DNA of 64,000 nt from Symbiodinium natans (GCA_905221605.1 CAJNDS010000136.1:635001-699000); one strand, 5' to 3'; shown: positions 43,519-54,534, counted from the stretch's first letter. The notes: generated by a model not told the origin, from the letters alone. Made by a program: numbers and translations.

Positions 43519-43627
43519 TGTGCCGAGTGAGTGGCTGCCACGTGTCCAGCGCTTAGCATCTGCTTGGGCGTTTTCGATGGTGCATGGGAATCTGGCTTGC
43601 CTTCAGTCCAGTGGCAAAAAAGCTTAG
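43519..43627 (+). pseudogene. Exon-like shard after an acceptor, cut by element H
   Basis: CTCCTGTTTGACAG is followed by VPSEWLPRVQRLASAWAF, SMVHGNLACLQSSGKKA and a TAG that lies in the start of the family H element. The original exon probably continued and was truncated by it. Family unknown. Confidence 0.48.
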
Positions 43628-43733
43628 TAGCTGACTATGTGCACTTTACACTTTTTGGGATACTTTAATACCTACAAAACTAGAAGTGTACACTTTTTGG
43701 GGGGCTTATGAACTCAGCAACCAAGAAAAGGCT
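43624..43733 (+). mobile_element. Dispersed element, family H
   Basis: About 105 bp (TGCACTTTACACTTTTTGGG, CACTTTTTGGGGGGCTTATG, AACTCAGCAACCAAGAA) recurs at 53271-53376 with about 85% agreement by eye. Internal arms ACTTTACACTTTTTGGG are repeated rather than inverted. Confidence 0.82.
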
Positions 43734-44922
43734 TAGAGGACCATCCTGAGAATCAGAACTCCTCAAGTCCCCCCGAGCACCTTGCAACAATGCCATGGGA
43801 CTCACCACCCTGGGCCCACGAAGCCCGCAGACGGCTCCTGTGGATATTAGGGCTTAGGGTTTAGGATTTAGGGTGTCCCAGCTTCAAAAGGGTTTAGGGT
43901 TTAGGGCTTAGGGTTTAGGATTTATCCTGGGCCCAGGAAGGTCGCAGACTGCTACTTTGGATAGTAGAGTCTATCTGAAGTAATGTGGCACCCGGTTTAG
44001 TGTGGGCCCCCCCCCCCCCTGGACAGTCGGAGGCGCGGATGGGATCCTGATTACACGGCCACGGGTTCATATGATTTTAATAGGGAGGAGCTTAGATAAG
44101 TTCAAAAGGGGCAGTGATGCCCGGCTATCTTTTTTGAAGGCGCGGCGCGTGGAATTTTCTTACGTCGCCCGGACGATTTGTCTTTAAAGAGGGACTCCCA
44201 AACCGTCAGGGTGTCCTGAATAATTCGGCCAGTTGGTCTTTAAAGCGGGGGCCGATACTAAACAGGTAGCAACATTATGGGCCAAAGGGGTTGTTCATGG
44301 TGTCTATGAGGGGTATGTATATCAGAAGTCCCCTTGTAAGGGACCATGCAGCTACCCGAAGAGTCTAGGGCTTAGGGTTTAGGATTTAGGGTTTAGGGTT
44401 TAGGGTTTAGGGTTTAGGGTTTAGGAGTGCACTGCGGAATCCATCCCAAAAAACCTTACTGAGAGATTCCCCAGCAAGGCCACTTCTTGTTTTCGGAATC
44501 TTCCTGGAAATCAGAGCAGGAGGGGACCCTTAGCACACCCCCACAGTGCCGTAGTATGCCTTAGATCCACAAAATAGGGAACACCCTGTACATGGGTTTA
44601 GGGCTTAGGGCTTAGGGTTTATAAGGGATATACTCAGATTCTGAAATAGAAGCTATCTTCCTTAACTACAAGAAGGGGCCGTCGGCTCTCAGGGGCCACG
44701 TTGTCGCTTCTGCGATGGCTGCCGTGCTCAGGTTGCCGAGGCTGTGACGAAGTCCCCGACTGCCAGGCAGAACCGTCACTAAGTGCAGGGGCCTAGGACA
44801 GATGGTCTTGGCCCCTACGAACCCTAAACCCTGAACCGAAATCCTAAACCCTGTAAGCCTAATCCCATTGGAGTAACAACAACCCACACGCCCTAAACCC
44901 ACAACCCTCAACCCTAAACCGT

Positions 44923-44962
44923 AAAACCCTTAAACCCTTAAACCCTTAAACCCTTAAACCCC
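44923..44962 (-). repeat. CCCTTAAA octamer run
   Basis: Four consecutive CCCTTAAA octamers precede canonical CCCTAAA heptamers. Confidence 0.9.
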
Positions 44963-45194
44963 TAAACCCTAAACCCTAAACCCTAAACCCTAAACCCTAG
45001 ACCCTAGACCCTAAACCTAAACCCTAAACACTAACGCAAGATCAAGTTGCGGTCGAGGTTGTGCCCTTTAGGGCGGTCGGTGGGGCTTTGTCGGCTTCAG
45101 GCTTTTGGGGCCTTGATATGGTTAGCGCCCTGGGGGTATAAGAGTTAGGGTTTAGGGTTTAGGGTTTAGGGTTTAGGGTTTAGGGAGAGAGCCC

Positions 45195-45284
45195 ATGGAG
45201 GCCTGGATCTTCGAGCACCTCGACAAGCGCTGTCGATGGGTACATTTTCTAGACAAGGCCGGCCTCAGAGACCTGTTGACCGGT
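45195..45284 (+). pseudogene. Exon-like shard beginning with ATG
   Basis: MEAWIFEHLDKRCRWVHFL continues DKAGLRDLLT before a TTTAGGG array. Helical, mixed-charge composition. The ATG may be internal. Family unknown. Confidence 0.43.
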
Positions 45285-45350
45285 TTAGGGTTTAGGGTCT
45301 AGGGTTTAGGGTTTAGGGTTTAGGGTTTAGGGCCCTAATATCGCGGTCGG

Positions 45351-45427
45351 AATAGGACTCTCTTTGCCTACAGATGTATGGGAGTTAAGGGGTAGTAACA
45401 AGGAAACTGTAGATAAACAGGGTCCGC
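45351..45427. mobile_element. Short TIR element, family B (diverged)
   Basis: AGGACTCTCTTTGCCTACAG at the left, CTGTAGATAAACAGGGTCC at the right. A further truncated copy is at 45663-45725. Confidence 0.7.
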
Positions 45428-46188
45428 GGTGTTGACCCCCTAGGAGGATCCAAAAAGTAGGCACGCTTACAAGGGTTCTTGTTCACCATTATTTCGGGTT
45501 TTTCAGCAAATAATAGATCAGGGGGGTATAGGCTGCCCAGACCTTTGCGAGGATCCAGAAAAGTCGATGTTTGGATACTCCAAGGGGGGTCCGGGTATTG
45601 ACCCCCAGAAGCCGTATTGGTATCATCTTCGCGGGTGGCAAATCCATTGCATACCCTTATTGCTGGGGATTCTGTTTAGCTACAGGTTAGAAGAAACTCC
45701 CCCTTAATTCGTAGGTAGGACCTAGGTGGACCCTGAACCCTGAACCCTAAACCCTAAACCCTAAACCCTAAACCCTGCCCTGTGTTGGGTTTGGGCGTTA
45801 TGGTTGGAGTTGCGGCTTGGAGCAGGGATCCAAAGAGTTGGGATGTTACCCCTTAAACTAACAGTCCCTAGTAAGGAGTATAATAGGGCTGCTTTAGTAA
45901 AAAGGGGGTTTAGGGTTTAGGGTTTAGGGTTTAGGAGCATCCCAAGTTTAGAGTTTAGGGTTCTTTGGGTTTTGTTTCGGGGCTCGGCGCTGGGGTTTTC
46001 AGGGTAGCGAGGCGTAGACAATGACTGCCGGCCCGAATACCCCTCAATGAAAGCATATGGCCGTAGATTAAAACTAGCAAGAAAGGAAGAAATGGCCATG
46101 ATAAGAAGAGTCTGATTATCAGAAAAATCAGAAAAAAAAGAATAGAGCAGAATCTAGTGAGATGGGCTCTAAACCCTCAACCCCAATC

Positions 46189-46275
46189 TGCGTACCGAAG
46201 GTGTGCAATAGCAACCCTGGCGACATGAGCTGCCGATGCCTCACGATCCTTGGCATGCTTGGCTGGGGCATTCAG
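46189..46275 (+). pseudogene. Exon-like shard before a weak donor
   Basis: The frame CVPKVCNSNPGDMSCRCLT continues ILGMLGWGIQ and meets GTGTAT, a weak donor. Cysteine-rich. Family unknown. Confidence 0.4.
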
Positions 46276-46597
46276 GTGTATATATGTTGATAATTTTCAG
46301 GAAGATACCTCAACAGGAACAAGACCCCCAAATTCATAATTTCAAGGACGGTGCCTGAGCAGGAATCCGGAGGCGAATGAAGCGCCATTTTTTGACGGCC
46401 TTTGCCAGCAGCCCTATGCTGCTCAAGCACTTCGGGCTTAGGGTTTAGGGGTTTTGGGTTTAGGGGCTTTAGGTTTAGGGTTTAGGGTTTAGGGTTTAGG
46501 ATGTAGAGTTTAGGGTTTAGGGTTTAGGGTTTAGGGTTTAGGGTTTAGGGTAGGGCTTTGGGTGTAGGGTTTTACAACTCCCATTTGCCTTCTACAG

Positions 46598-46690
46598 GCA
46601 CAAGAAGGCCTTGTTTTCAGAAACGATGTCCCCTGCGACACTGTCAGGCCCTCCAACTCCATCATACCGGCTCGCACGTACCATGCATGA
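46598..46690 (+). pseudogene. Exon-like terminal shard after an acceptor
   Basis: TGCCTTCTACAG is followed by AQEGLVFRNDVPCDTVRPSN, SIIPARTYHA and TGA: acceptor plus 30 codons plus stop, as a last exon. Family unknown. Confidence 0.48.
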
Positions 46691-47319
46691 CCACTCAATC
46701 TCTAAACCCCTAAACCCTAAACCCTAAACCCTAAACCCTAAACCCTAAACCCTATACCGTCTGGGTAGAAGCCCCGACCCAAACCTGAGCTGCCTAGGGG
46801 CACAGCAGGAGTGTGGGGTTATGTTTGTTGAATTGTAGGGTTTCGGAACAACTACGAATAGTATTCCCTTAGGGTTCCTTTTTGAACATGCTAGAATACA
46901 CCCCCCCCAAAAAAAAAAAAATAAAATAAAAGAGAACAAACAAGCTGTTCTAACTATGAAGGGCCCTGTAAACACTAAGCCCCTTTGCGCCTTTTAGGAG
47001 CCGCGGAATAGCTTTCAGCACCTTGGCTGAGTTCTTGGGGGGTAGTTCTGTCTTGCGTTTAGGGTGCAGGGCTTGGGGTTTAGGGGTTAGGGTTTTGGAA
47101 TTAGGTTGTAGAATGTCGGGTTTAGGGTTTAGGGTTTAGGGGAGTTGTGTTTAGGGTTTAGGGTAGCTACATGGTCCCTTAATATGGTCCCAGTCCTTTA
47201 TGACGTGTTCTGAAGTATGGGCCCTTGGGTTGTATAGGTTATGACAGGTGTATATAAGGGCTCTCCGTGTTAAGGGCCCAGAATAAGGGCCCATGCAACT
47301 ACCCTAAGATGAGCATCAG

Positions 47320-47350
<31 letters not shown>

Positions 47351-47746
47351 AGTTTCCCGTATCTCCTTAGCTACTCCCTAGCTGCAGCTACTCCGGGTAG
47401 CTCTCGAAGATTGGGTCCCTTTTTGGGTGCCTATTCTAGCACGGCACCTTACAAGAAGGACCACCCTCAACCCAACCTGTCTAGTCTGTCTCTCTGTCTA
47501 TCTATCAGCCCTCAAGGGGTGTAGTTTCATAGGCGGGGCTTTTGTGTTTGCGTGAGGTTTTCACAGCAAGGCATCAGGGATTCGTGGAGGAAGCCTTTGG
47601 TGAAGGCAGCCGCCATGCAGACACGGTCCTGCAGCTGCCTAACAGACCACCCTAGAACCTGCAGACCACTGGCAGCTAACCCAACCCCCTTCTATCCCCC
47701 CCCCCTCCCTTCCACCAACCCCCCCTACCCCCCCCCGTCTACCCAG

Positions 47747-47802
47747 GCTTTAAGCCTCCGAAGAAGACCTACCTGATCTGGGTGGACAGCGACTGGGAGT
47801 AG
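47747..47802 (+). pseudogene. Short terminal-exon-like shard
   Basis: A C-rich tract ending GTCTACCCAG precedes FKPPKKTYLIWVDSDWE and TAG. The acceptor and dense aromatic/charged residues support a last exon despite its 17 codons. Confidence 0.4.
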
Positions 47803-47950
47803 ATGTGAGACGCAGCGAGTTGCTAGGGATCCTCAGCCCTCAGAACTTGCCCTTAGTCCTTTTTTTAGGGGGTGTAGGGTTTAGGGTGTAGGGTTTAGGG
47901 TTTAGGGGTTAGGGGGTAGGGGTTAGGGTTTAGGGTTTAGGGTTGAGGGC

Positions 47951-48062
47951 TACTAGGATCCAGAGTAGGCCCTTATTGCCTTTTGGGGTCTGGGTTTCCT
48001 TATAAGCCCTTCTAAACCAAAAAGGGGCACCCTTTGTCTTCCTAGGTTACTCTTGGGTCTTG
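47951..48062 (+). repeat. Dispersed element, family D
   Basis: CTAGGATCCAGAGTAGGCCC, TATAAGCCCTTCTAAACC, AAAAAGGGGCACC, TTCCTAGGTTACTCTTGGGT: one of the most complete copies. Confidence 0.8.
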
Positions 48063-48565
48063 TATATAGGTATTTCCCAACTAGGGGTACCGTTTATACC
48101 CCAAATAGTATAGAATCCCCTCGAAGGAAACCCCCATCTAGGGTTTTGGGTAAGGGGAGGGTTTGGGTTTCGACTCTTCTCCAAGTCGCTCAGGGTGTCG
48201 GTGGCTGCACTTTCCAGGAGCCGATAAAATGGCTCCTCACAGGGGGAGGGATTTAGGGTTTCGGGTTTAGGGTCGAGATGCGGGCGTCTTATCAGGGTTC
48301 GGGGAGGTTTAGGGTTTTCGTGTGGAGTGTGCAGGGAATGACGCCACGAAGTCCCCCCCCGTCTGTGATGTTTTGTAGCTAGGCTTGGCGAAACAGGCAG
48401 CTGCTGGACTGTTCGTGTTAATCCTGTAGAAGCTGCAAGTGTTCTTCCCTGAGCATGTCGCGGTCTGTGCTGCTCTGGTTTGTACGCCTGGGGGGCAAAA
48501 ACCCATAAACCCCTAAACCCCTGAACCCCTAAAACCCTAATTTGAACCCCTAAACCCTAAAACGC

Positions 48566-48682
48566 TTCGTGCGTGTTGCCAGCGGCTGCCCGGCCTACAA
48601 CGAATTCAGACGAGGGTCCAAAATCCTCCAATTCAGTGAGGTCTCTCTCGCTTGCAGCCAAGGTTTTGCGTACTGTGTTTAG
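48566..48682 (+). pseudogene. Exon-like shard, 38 codons with stop
   Basis: FVRVASGCPAYNEFRRGSK, ILQFSEVSLACSQGFAYCV, then TAG at the edge of a TTTAGGG array. Composition is strongly protein-like. Family unknown. Confidence 0.45.
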
Positions 48683-48901
48683 GGTTTAGGGTTTAGGGTT
48701 TAGGGTTTAGGGTTTAGGGTTTGGGGAGCATTCTTTGGGTCCCTACGAAGGTCTTCCCTTGGTTCGAATGCCCAGCACGGAGAGGGGATTCTCGGTATGC
48801 CGCGTCTCACCCTGCATTTACGGATAGTAGTTGCCCTACTCCGCCGGAGAACCATGTATAGTTGCGGTGGGTCTGAGCTGGACCCTATTTCCAAGCTCTA
48901 T

Positions 48902-49033
48902 ATACAAGGAGGGCCCCCCCCCCTAGTTATAAGTAGAGTTATAAGGGTCCTAAGTTGGGTTATAAGGATCCTAAATTGGGTTACAAGCCCCTTAACTACA
49001 GTTAGTATAGTAGGGGGGCCCCCCTCCTTGTAG
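48902..49033. mobile_element. Short TIR element, family A (best ends)
   Basis: TACAAGGAGGGCCCCCC at the left and GGGGGGCCCCCCTCCTTGTA at the right are almost perfect inverted repeats. The interior TTATAAGTAGAGTTATAAGG, GGATCCTAAATTGGGTTA, CCCCTTAACTACAGTTAG defines the family. Confidence 0.92.
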
Positions 49034-49198
49034 AAGCACGTAGAGCTGGGCCAACTCGAGACGTGTCAAGAGAAGCTGCTTGAAGAGAAACGATTCGCCA
49101 AGCAGTCCCCGAAGCCACACCAGATGGCAGGAGAACCTTCGAAACCTTCGGAGAAAAGAGCTTTCGAGGTGCTCCCAGGAGTCCAAGTAAATCCGTAA
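49034..49198 (+). pseudogene. Exon-like shard, 54 codons, abutting a TIR element
   Basis: Starting exactly after the family A end (..CTTGTAG), the frame reads KHVELGQLETCQEKLLEEKR, FAKQSPKPHQMAGEPSKP, SEKRAFEVLPGVQVNP and stops at TAA. The first 20 residues suit a coiled coil; the rest is Ser/Pro/Lys-rich. The element's terminal AG could serve as a splice acceptor. Strongest compositional coding signal in the window. Family unknown. Confidence 0.52.
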
Positions 49199-49966
49199 CA
49201 TTGCCTCATAGTTGGGAAACATTTTGCATTTTTAAAGGTGCTTAAACCCAGTAAGGAATGGACATGTTAATTTTTAATACTATCCCAGCCATGAACTAGG
49301 CAAGAGCAGCTTTGCTAGCCACCTTGGTAGCGCTTCTAACCCACCTGACCGGGCAAGTACGATCGATTCCTAAACCCTAAAACCTAAACCCCAAGCCCTA
49401 AGCCCTAGACCCTAAACCCTAACCCCTAGGCCCCCCCCCCCCGCCCCCCCCACACCCACACCCCCTCCTCCCCCCGCCCCACATGCGAAGATTTCCCAAC
49501 ATAATTCTTCCCTAAGCCCTACAAGCTCCGAACCCTGAACCCCAGGCTCGCATAATACAAAGGCCCCTTGTAGGATTGATTCTGGGGACTGTAAGGCCGA
49601 AGAGCCCATCCTAGAAAGAGATATTCGTTGCGTTTAGCCCCTAAACCCTAAACCCTAAACCCTAGACCCCAAACCTCAAACCAGGACGAAGGTCCAGAAG
49701 CGGTGGGTGCAGACCCACGCAGTGCGCGGCATCAGCCGTGCTCCCCGGAGGGCTTCAGGGTTTGCAGGGGGGATTGGGGGGGGGGGGTTTAGGGTTTAGG
49801 TTGTAGGGTTTAGGGTTTAGGGTTTAGGGCTTAGGGTTTGTTTAGGGTGTAAACTGGCTCATTAGAGGGCTCGCTTTGGCGTTTCTCGGCTTTCCTTGTC
49901 TTTTTGCATGTATGTTTTTTACAGGTAATTACGTACTTGTCATAAGTTGGACTCAGAGGATTGATG

Positions 49967-50073
49967 CGGGCAGTTCTCTAAGCTGGGGTCCCTTTTTGGG
50001 TACTGTACCCTAAGTAAGAGGGGCCGCCTTATCGTAAGGACCCCAAAAGGGACAACCCTCCAGAGAACTGACC
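49967..50073. mobile_element. Short TIR element, family F
   Basis: GGCAGTTCTCTAAGCTGGGG to TCCAGAGAACTGACC, with GTCCCTTTTTGGGT and ACCCCAAAAGGGAC as inner arms. Confidence 0.8.
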
Positions 50074-50428
50074 TAGAGTTTAGGGGGTTTGTGCCGGAGG
50101 CTGTGGGAGGACGGTTCAGGTGCACGAGTGGTCGTGCAAGGAACATGAGCCGAAGCATGAGCTGTTTAAGAGGACGCTTTTATGTCGGATATCAGCAAAA
50201 AAGGCTCATTGCTCGGTCCTCGAATTCTGGATCAAACGAGGTTGGGTTGTCGTGTAAATGTTTCAGAGTGCCAGCCTGGCGTGCTGGCTTTATGCAAAAA
50301 AGCAATATACTAACAACACCAGAATATCGAAATTAGCTTTGGTAGCTTTAAATATAACAATATAGGAGAAAAATAGATGGCTCTCTACGAATATAGCAAG
50401 ATAGAATAGTTCTCAAGATATGTTGAAA

Positions 50429-50521
50429 CAAGAAGCTTGCGGCAAGCACCTGGAAGATATCACCTGGGGCAAACTAAAGCAGCCAGACGCGGCCCTGCCT
50501 TCGAGAAGCCCTAAGGTGTAG
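50429..50521 (+). pseudogene. Exon-like shard with stop
   Basis: QEACGKHLEDITWGKLKQPD continues AALPSRSPKV and TAG, following AT-rich DNA that could be intron. Family unknown. Confidence 0.43.
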
Positions 50522-50700
50522 GGGTAATAGGGGTTAGGGTTTGGGGTTTAGGGCTAGGGTTCAGGGTTTATAGGGTTTACGGGGCTTTTAGGGTTTCTAG
50601 AGTTTCTGGAGTTTGTGGGGTTTCTAGGGTTTTCAGGTTTTTTTGTTTTGTTTTTTGTTTTAATGGTTTTTAGTGTTCACCTCCTGCTCCGAATGATGAG

Positions 50701-50810
50701 GTCTCGGTATCCGCCCTGGCGAGTGCTTTGGGCTGCTCGGGCCAAACGGCGCCGGCAAAACCACCACCTTGGCTGTCTTGCGGGGGCCCCATCGCGGATT
50801 CGTGAAGCAG
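50701..50810 (+). pseudogene. ABC-transporter Walker A exon fragment
   Basis: The frame reads [20 protein letters not shown] then [18 protein letters not shown] (50739-50768) is the Walker A/P-loop that binds ATP phosphate in ABC nucleotide-binding domains. The preceding [11 protein letters not shown] matches the ABCA-type context especially well. An acceptor-like ATGATGAG lies at 50700 and a donor-like CAG|GTAGGC at 50811. The remaining residues (PHRGFVKQ) do not resemble the usual continuation, and no signature motif or Walker B is found nearby. It is one isolated exon or exon piece, not a working transporter gene in view. Confidence 0.62.
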
Positions 50811-51390
50811 GTAGGCAGTTCGAGCATTCGATGCGCGCATCACGGTGCGTCCAAGGTCATGTCTGGGGTCTACCTGTGCCTTTCGTAGTTGCAACCATGT
50901 GTAGTCATGCATGAATTGCGTATTTGGGTAAGTCTGCGTGTGCATACAGGACCAAATGAAACCCAAAAGGGCTTATGGCTCGTATATGATTCCAATTTTG
51001 GGGGTTCACGGGGTTTGCAGGGTAATTCGTATTCTTGTAGTCGTGCGCCTTCCTCAGAAATTCTTCCGCAGCAGACCCTCAGAACAAGAACCTGGTTTCG
51101 GGCCGTGGAGATCCCGGACGGAGTTTGGGGTTTAGGGTTAGGGTTTAGGGTGAATCACTAGGACCCAGAGTAGGCCCTATTTTCCCCTTTTTTCAAGGGT
51201 TTAGGTTCAGAGTCACTCACCATGCAAAGGTAGCGACGTCAGTTACCCAGAGCCCTGGAAGAATCCAAAAAGTAACACCCCCAAGTAGTACCCTGTACTA
51301 CTCTTGGGTCATGTTTGGGAACTCTTAAGGAGATCTACTTTGTGGATCCTTGCAAGGGTGTTTGGGTCAAGGAGGAAGGGCATCCGGAAC

Positions 51391-51472
51391 CCATGAGCCG
51401 ACACTCATGATTGCGCCTTCTTGGATCACAGCTTCCGTGGCCCCAGAGGCAAACATGGAGAATTCCACCCTC
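51391..51472 (+). pseudogene. Exon-like shard (unrecognised)
   Basis: EPTLMIAPSWITASVAPEAN continues MENST and enters CCCTAAA-like DNA. Composition is protein-like; no splice site is clear. Confidence 0.38.
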
Positions 51473-51971
51473 AACCCTAAACCCCAAATCCTAAACCCTG
51501 AACCCTAAACATGGGCATCTCTTCCACCCTCGCAACCACTGAGCAAATGACGATCTCCTGCCCAAGGCACCACATCACGACTTTAGGATGTCTCACCCTA
51601 CAGAGCGGCTCTTTGAAGGATCCACATACTTGGAGGTTCATGGTACTTACTAGCCAGATGGTAGCTGCACCTCCTAACCCAATTAGCATATTAGGGTGAC
51701 TAAGGGGGGCTTGTAAGTGGGTTGTAAATACAGTTGTATATAATTGGTTCTTGAGTACCACGAGCCTCCAAGTAGGCTAGGGTTTGCCTACAAGGCAGCC
51801 CTTGTAGTTGTAAAAGAGGGACATGGTGCCACAACTATTGGGCGCAAGACCCTTTTTTGTCTAGGTAAGAAGGTTGCTCCAGGTCAGGGTTTTGTTTGGG
51901 TTTCCATGGGGTTCTGCAAGGCTCTGGGGCTTTGGGGTTCTGTGCCTCCCCACCCTCCCCCCCCCCCCACC

Positions 51972-52091
51972 ATGGCGGGCACCAACACGCTGGAAGCCAC
52001 GGTGGACATGCTCCGGGGCAGTGCCCCGGGCAGGTTGTGGCAGGAGCAGCTTGGGTTTGGGTGTGAGATGTCAGGGTTGGCCGGGGACTAA
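51972..52091 (+). pseudogene. ATG-initiated shard with stop, 39 codons
   Basis: After a C-run, ATG opens MAGTNTLEATVDMLRGSAPG, RLWQEQLGFGCEMSGLAGD, ending at TAA. It could be a small first exon or a chance frame. Family unknown. Confidence 0.38.
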
Positions 52092-52342
52092 ACGAACCCT
52101 TGAGGGTTAGTGCTAGAAACAGAGCAAAAGCATAATTAAGTATACATGTCTCCCTATATCTACACATAAACGTTTTATTGGTTTTTTGAGTTATGCGTTC
52201 TAATTCGAGTTCTAATTCTACTCTAGTCTAATCTATTCGGTTTTATTCTACTATGCTGTGTTGTGTTATATCATGGTGTGCTATTTCATGGCATATGAAA
52301 AGTTTTTTACTTTGCATATCAAGGGTATGTTTACATTGCTAT

Positions 52343-52444
52343 TTTGGGATGTTCCTCCTTATACTAACAGTCCTTAATGGGGATTCTAGCACCCCCTAGA
52401 AGAATTCCTATCAGGGTCTGTTAGTAAAAGGGGGAACATCCCAA
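52343..52444. mobile_element. Short TIR element, family C (best copy)
   Basis: TTGGGATGTTCCTCCTTATA to GTAAAAGGGGGAACATCCCA are inverted ends, with internal CTAACAG and CTGTTAG also paired. About 100 bp. Confidence 0.88.
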
Positions 52445-52824
52445 TTCATATATACATATCCCTAAACCCGAAACCCTAAACAGAAAACCAAGTGTAAGGG
52501 TTCATCTTCTCCGGGTTGCACCGAGTCCCTGCCCACGCGGGGTTGCGGGTCTCCGGAGATGAGGCCTCATCAAGCTCAAGAATAATGAGTGCTGATATTA
52601 ATCAGATTTTCACAAAGTTCCAAATTTTTCGCAAGTACTAAGAGCAATAACCAGGCAACCCCCGGACTGCGGCCTTGCTGAAACCTCCTATATGTGCTCC
52701 CCCCTTCTACTCCGCCCTTCGACCATGAAACCCCATACCCTGAACCGCAAACCCTAAACCCTAAACCCTAAAGCCTAAACCCTAAACCTTCTATACTCCA
52801 CCCTTTTCTTTTCCCCCACATCAG

Positions 52825-52913
52825 GAGAACAACGAGGACATGGCCTCGCTGGTGCAGGAGGATGAAGGCATGTCTCCCTGCTTCAGCGAGGCGCCAAGGG
52901 CTTGCGAAGGAAT
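52825..52913 (+). pseudogene. Exon-like shard after a strong acceptor
   Basis: CTTTTCCCCCACATCAG is followed by ENNEDMASLVQEDEGMSP and CFSEAPRACEG before a TTTAGGG array. The pyrimidine-rich acceptor and acidic composition make this a good internal-exon candidate. Family unknown. Confidence 0.48.
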
Positions 52914-53029
52914 TTGGGGTTTAGGGTTTAGGGTTTAGGGTGAACCTAAAGACAAAGACCCTAAGACCTTAACTCGAAGCTCTTAGCCCAGCTAGCCAAG
53001 GTGCCGTCGGACGCGGGGTCCAACTTGCT

Positions 53030-53147
53030 CATGCGCCTATATTCCCCTCTTGGGAATGACTTTTCATTTTTTGTTTTATATAAAGCCCAAGAGGATATTA
53101 AAGATGTTGTGCTTATTAAGGTTCTAAGGGGAGTGTAGGCGCACACT
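53030..53147. mobile_element. Short TIR-like element
   Basis: ATGCGCCTATATTCCCCTCT at the left pairs imperfectly with AGGGGAGTGTAGGCGCA at the right around AT-rich DNA. No second copy was found in the window. Confidence 0.5.
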
Positions 53148-53270
53148 CTGCCCCGCCTCCCTGCCGTTTCGGGACCGACTGGCTCGTGCGTCGCCGGCCA
53201 AGGACGTGGAGAGCCGCTTGTTGAGAAATGGACTATAGGGGTACCCCCTTGTGTATACCCCAAATCTTAC

Positions 53271-53376
53271 TAGCTAAGTGAGTACACTTTACACTTTTTG
53301 GGATACTATAATCCCTTAGAGAACTGAAAGTGCACACTTTTTTGGGGGGTTTATGAACTCAGCAACCAAGAATCGA
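53271..53376 (+). mobile_element. Dispersed element, family H
   Basis: Second copy of the 43.62 kb element: GTACACTTTACACTTTTTGG, GCACACTTTTTTGGGGGGTT, ATGAACTCAGCAACCAAGAA. Confidence 0.82.
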
Positions 53377-53606
53377 ACAGAATCCCCAAAAAAGGGACCC
53401 CCCCCCCCCCCCTCCAAAATGTGTACCCCTATTTCGGGAACCCCCCAAAAGTCGGGACTCCCTTAAACCCTCCGACTCAAGGAATCTGGGCTTCGGACGG
53501 GGTTTGGGGTTTAGGGTTTAGGGTTTCGGGTTTAGGATTTAGGGTTTAGGGTTTACGGGTTAGGGTTTAGGGTTTAGGGTTATTCGAGTTTAGGGTTTAG
53601 GCGGTA

Positions 53607-53720
53607 AGTGCCCTCCTGCTGACGATAGGTTTTGGCCAGATTCTGGGAGACAGGAGCAAGCCACGTAAGGTTCTTGGGTGTCAGAAGGTACAGTGGCTGA
53701 GTTCCCTGATGTGCGTCTGA
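53607..53720 (+). pseudogene. Exon-like shard with stop
   Basis: SALLLTIGFGQILGDRSKPR continues KVLGCQKVQWLSSLMCV and TGA. A donor-like GTAAGT overlaps its start (53604), so either the frame starts upstream or that match is chance. Family unknown. Confidence 0.42.
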
Positions 53721-53903
53721 CTGTGTCTGACTGTCTGTTGACGCCATGTTGCGTCCAATCTTGTTTAGGGTTTAGGGGTTTAGGGTTTAGGGTTTAGGGT
53801 TTAGGGTTTAGGATTTAGGGTTTAGGGCACTTGTGCCTGATCTTCAGCATCCTGCTCAGGGCTCGAAGCATACGAGTTCTGAGGCAGGCTTCCCAAAATC
53901 TTG

Positions 53904-54023
53904 AGCTAGGACCCATAAAGTAGGCCCTTATCCCTTTTCTTCTTCCACAGGTGTAGGTTTATAAGACCTTCTCAAGCAAAATGGGTACCCCTTTACAAAC
54001 TTGCTAGGTTGCTACATGATTCT
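53904..54023 (+). repeat. Dispersed element, family D
   Basis: CTAGGACCCATAAAGTAGGC, GCCCTTATCCC, TATAAGACCTTCTCAAGC, AAAATGGGTACCCC and CTAGGTTGCTAC. A degenerate second copy follows at 54028-54165. Confidence 0.75.
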
Positions 54024-54534
54024 TCCCCCTTCTTGTAGGGTAGGTTGCCTTATAAGCCCCCCCCCCCTCCCCCCTAAACCAAAAAGGGTACTCTTGTATT
54101 CCCATTTTAGACCCTTATTCCTTTTGTGTGGGCTTAGGTTCCCTGAAAAGCCTCCCTAAACCTAAACAATTAAACCCTAAACCCTGGACCCTAAACCCTA
54201 AACCCTGGTCAAGTGGAGCCCATCCTGGAGCCCAAAGTCTGCTTTTCAGCGCTGCCTCCGACTTAGGCCCTTAGGCCCGGAGCACTTAGCAGGATTTTAG
54301 GGTTTAGGGTTTAGGGTTTAGGGTTTAGGGTTTAGGGTTTAGGGCAAGCAAAAGGGTTTAGGGTAAGCTCATGGTTTTTCACTTCAGGCCCAGGATGCAG
54401 CTCCACAAATGAGCCCTCAGACTTGCCCTTAGGGTTTAGGGTTTAGGATTTAGGGTTTAGGGTTTAGGGTTTGGGGTCAGCTAATCTCTCCCAACAAGCC
54501 CGAAACCTTAGCACCCAAATCTTACCCAGGGGGT

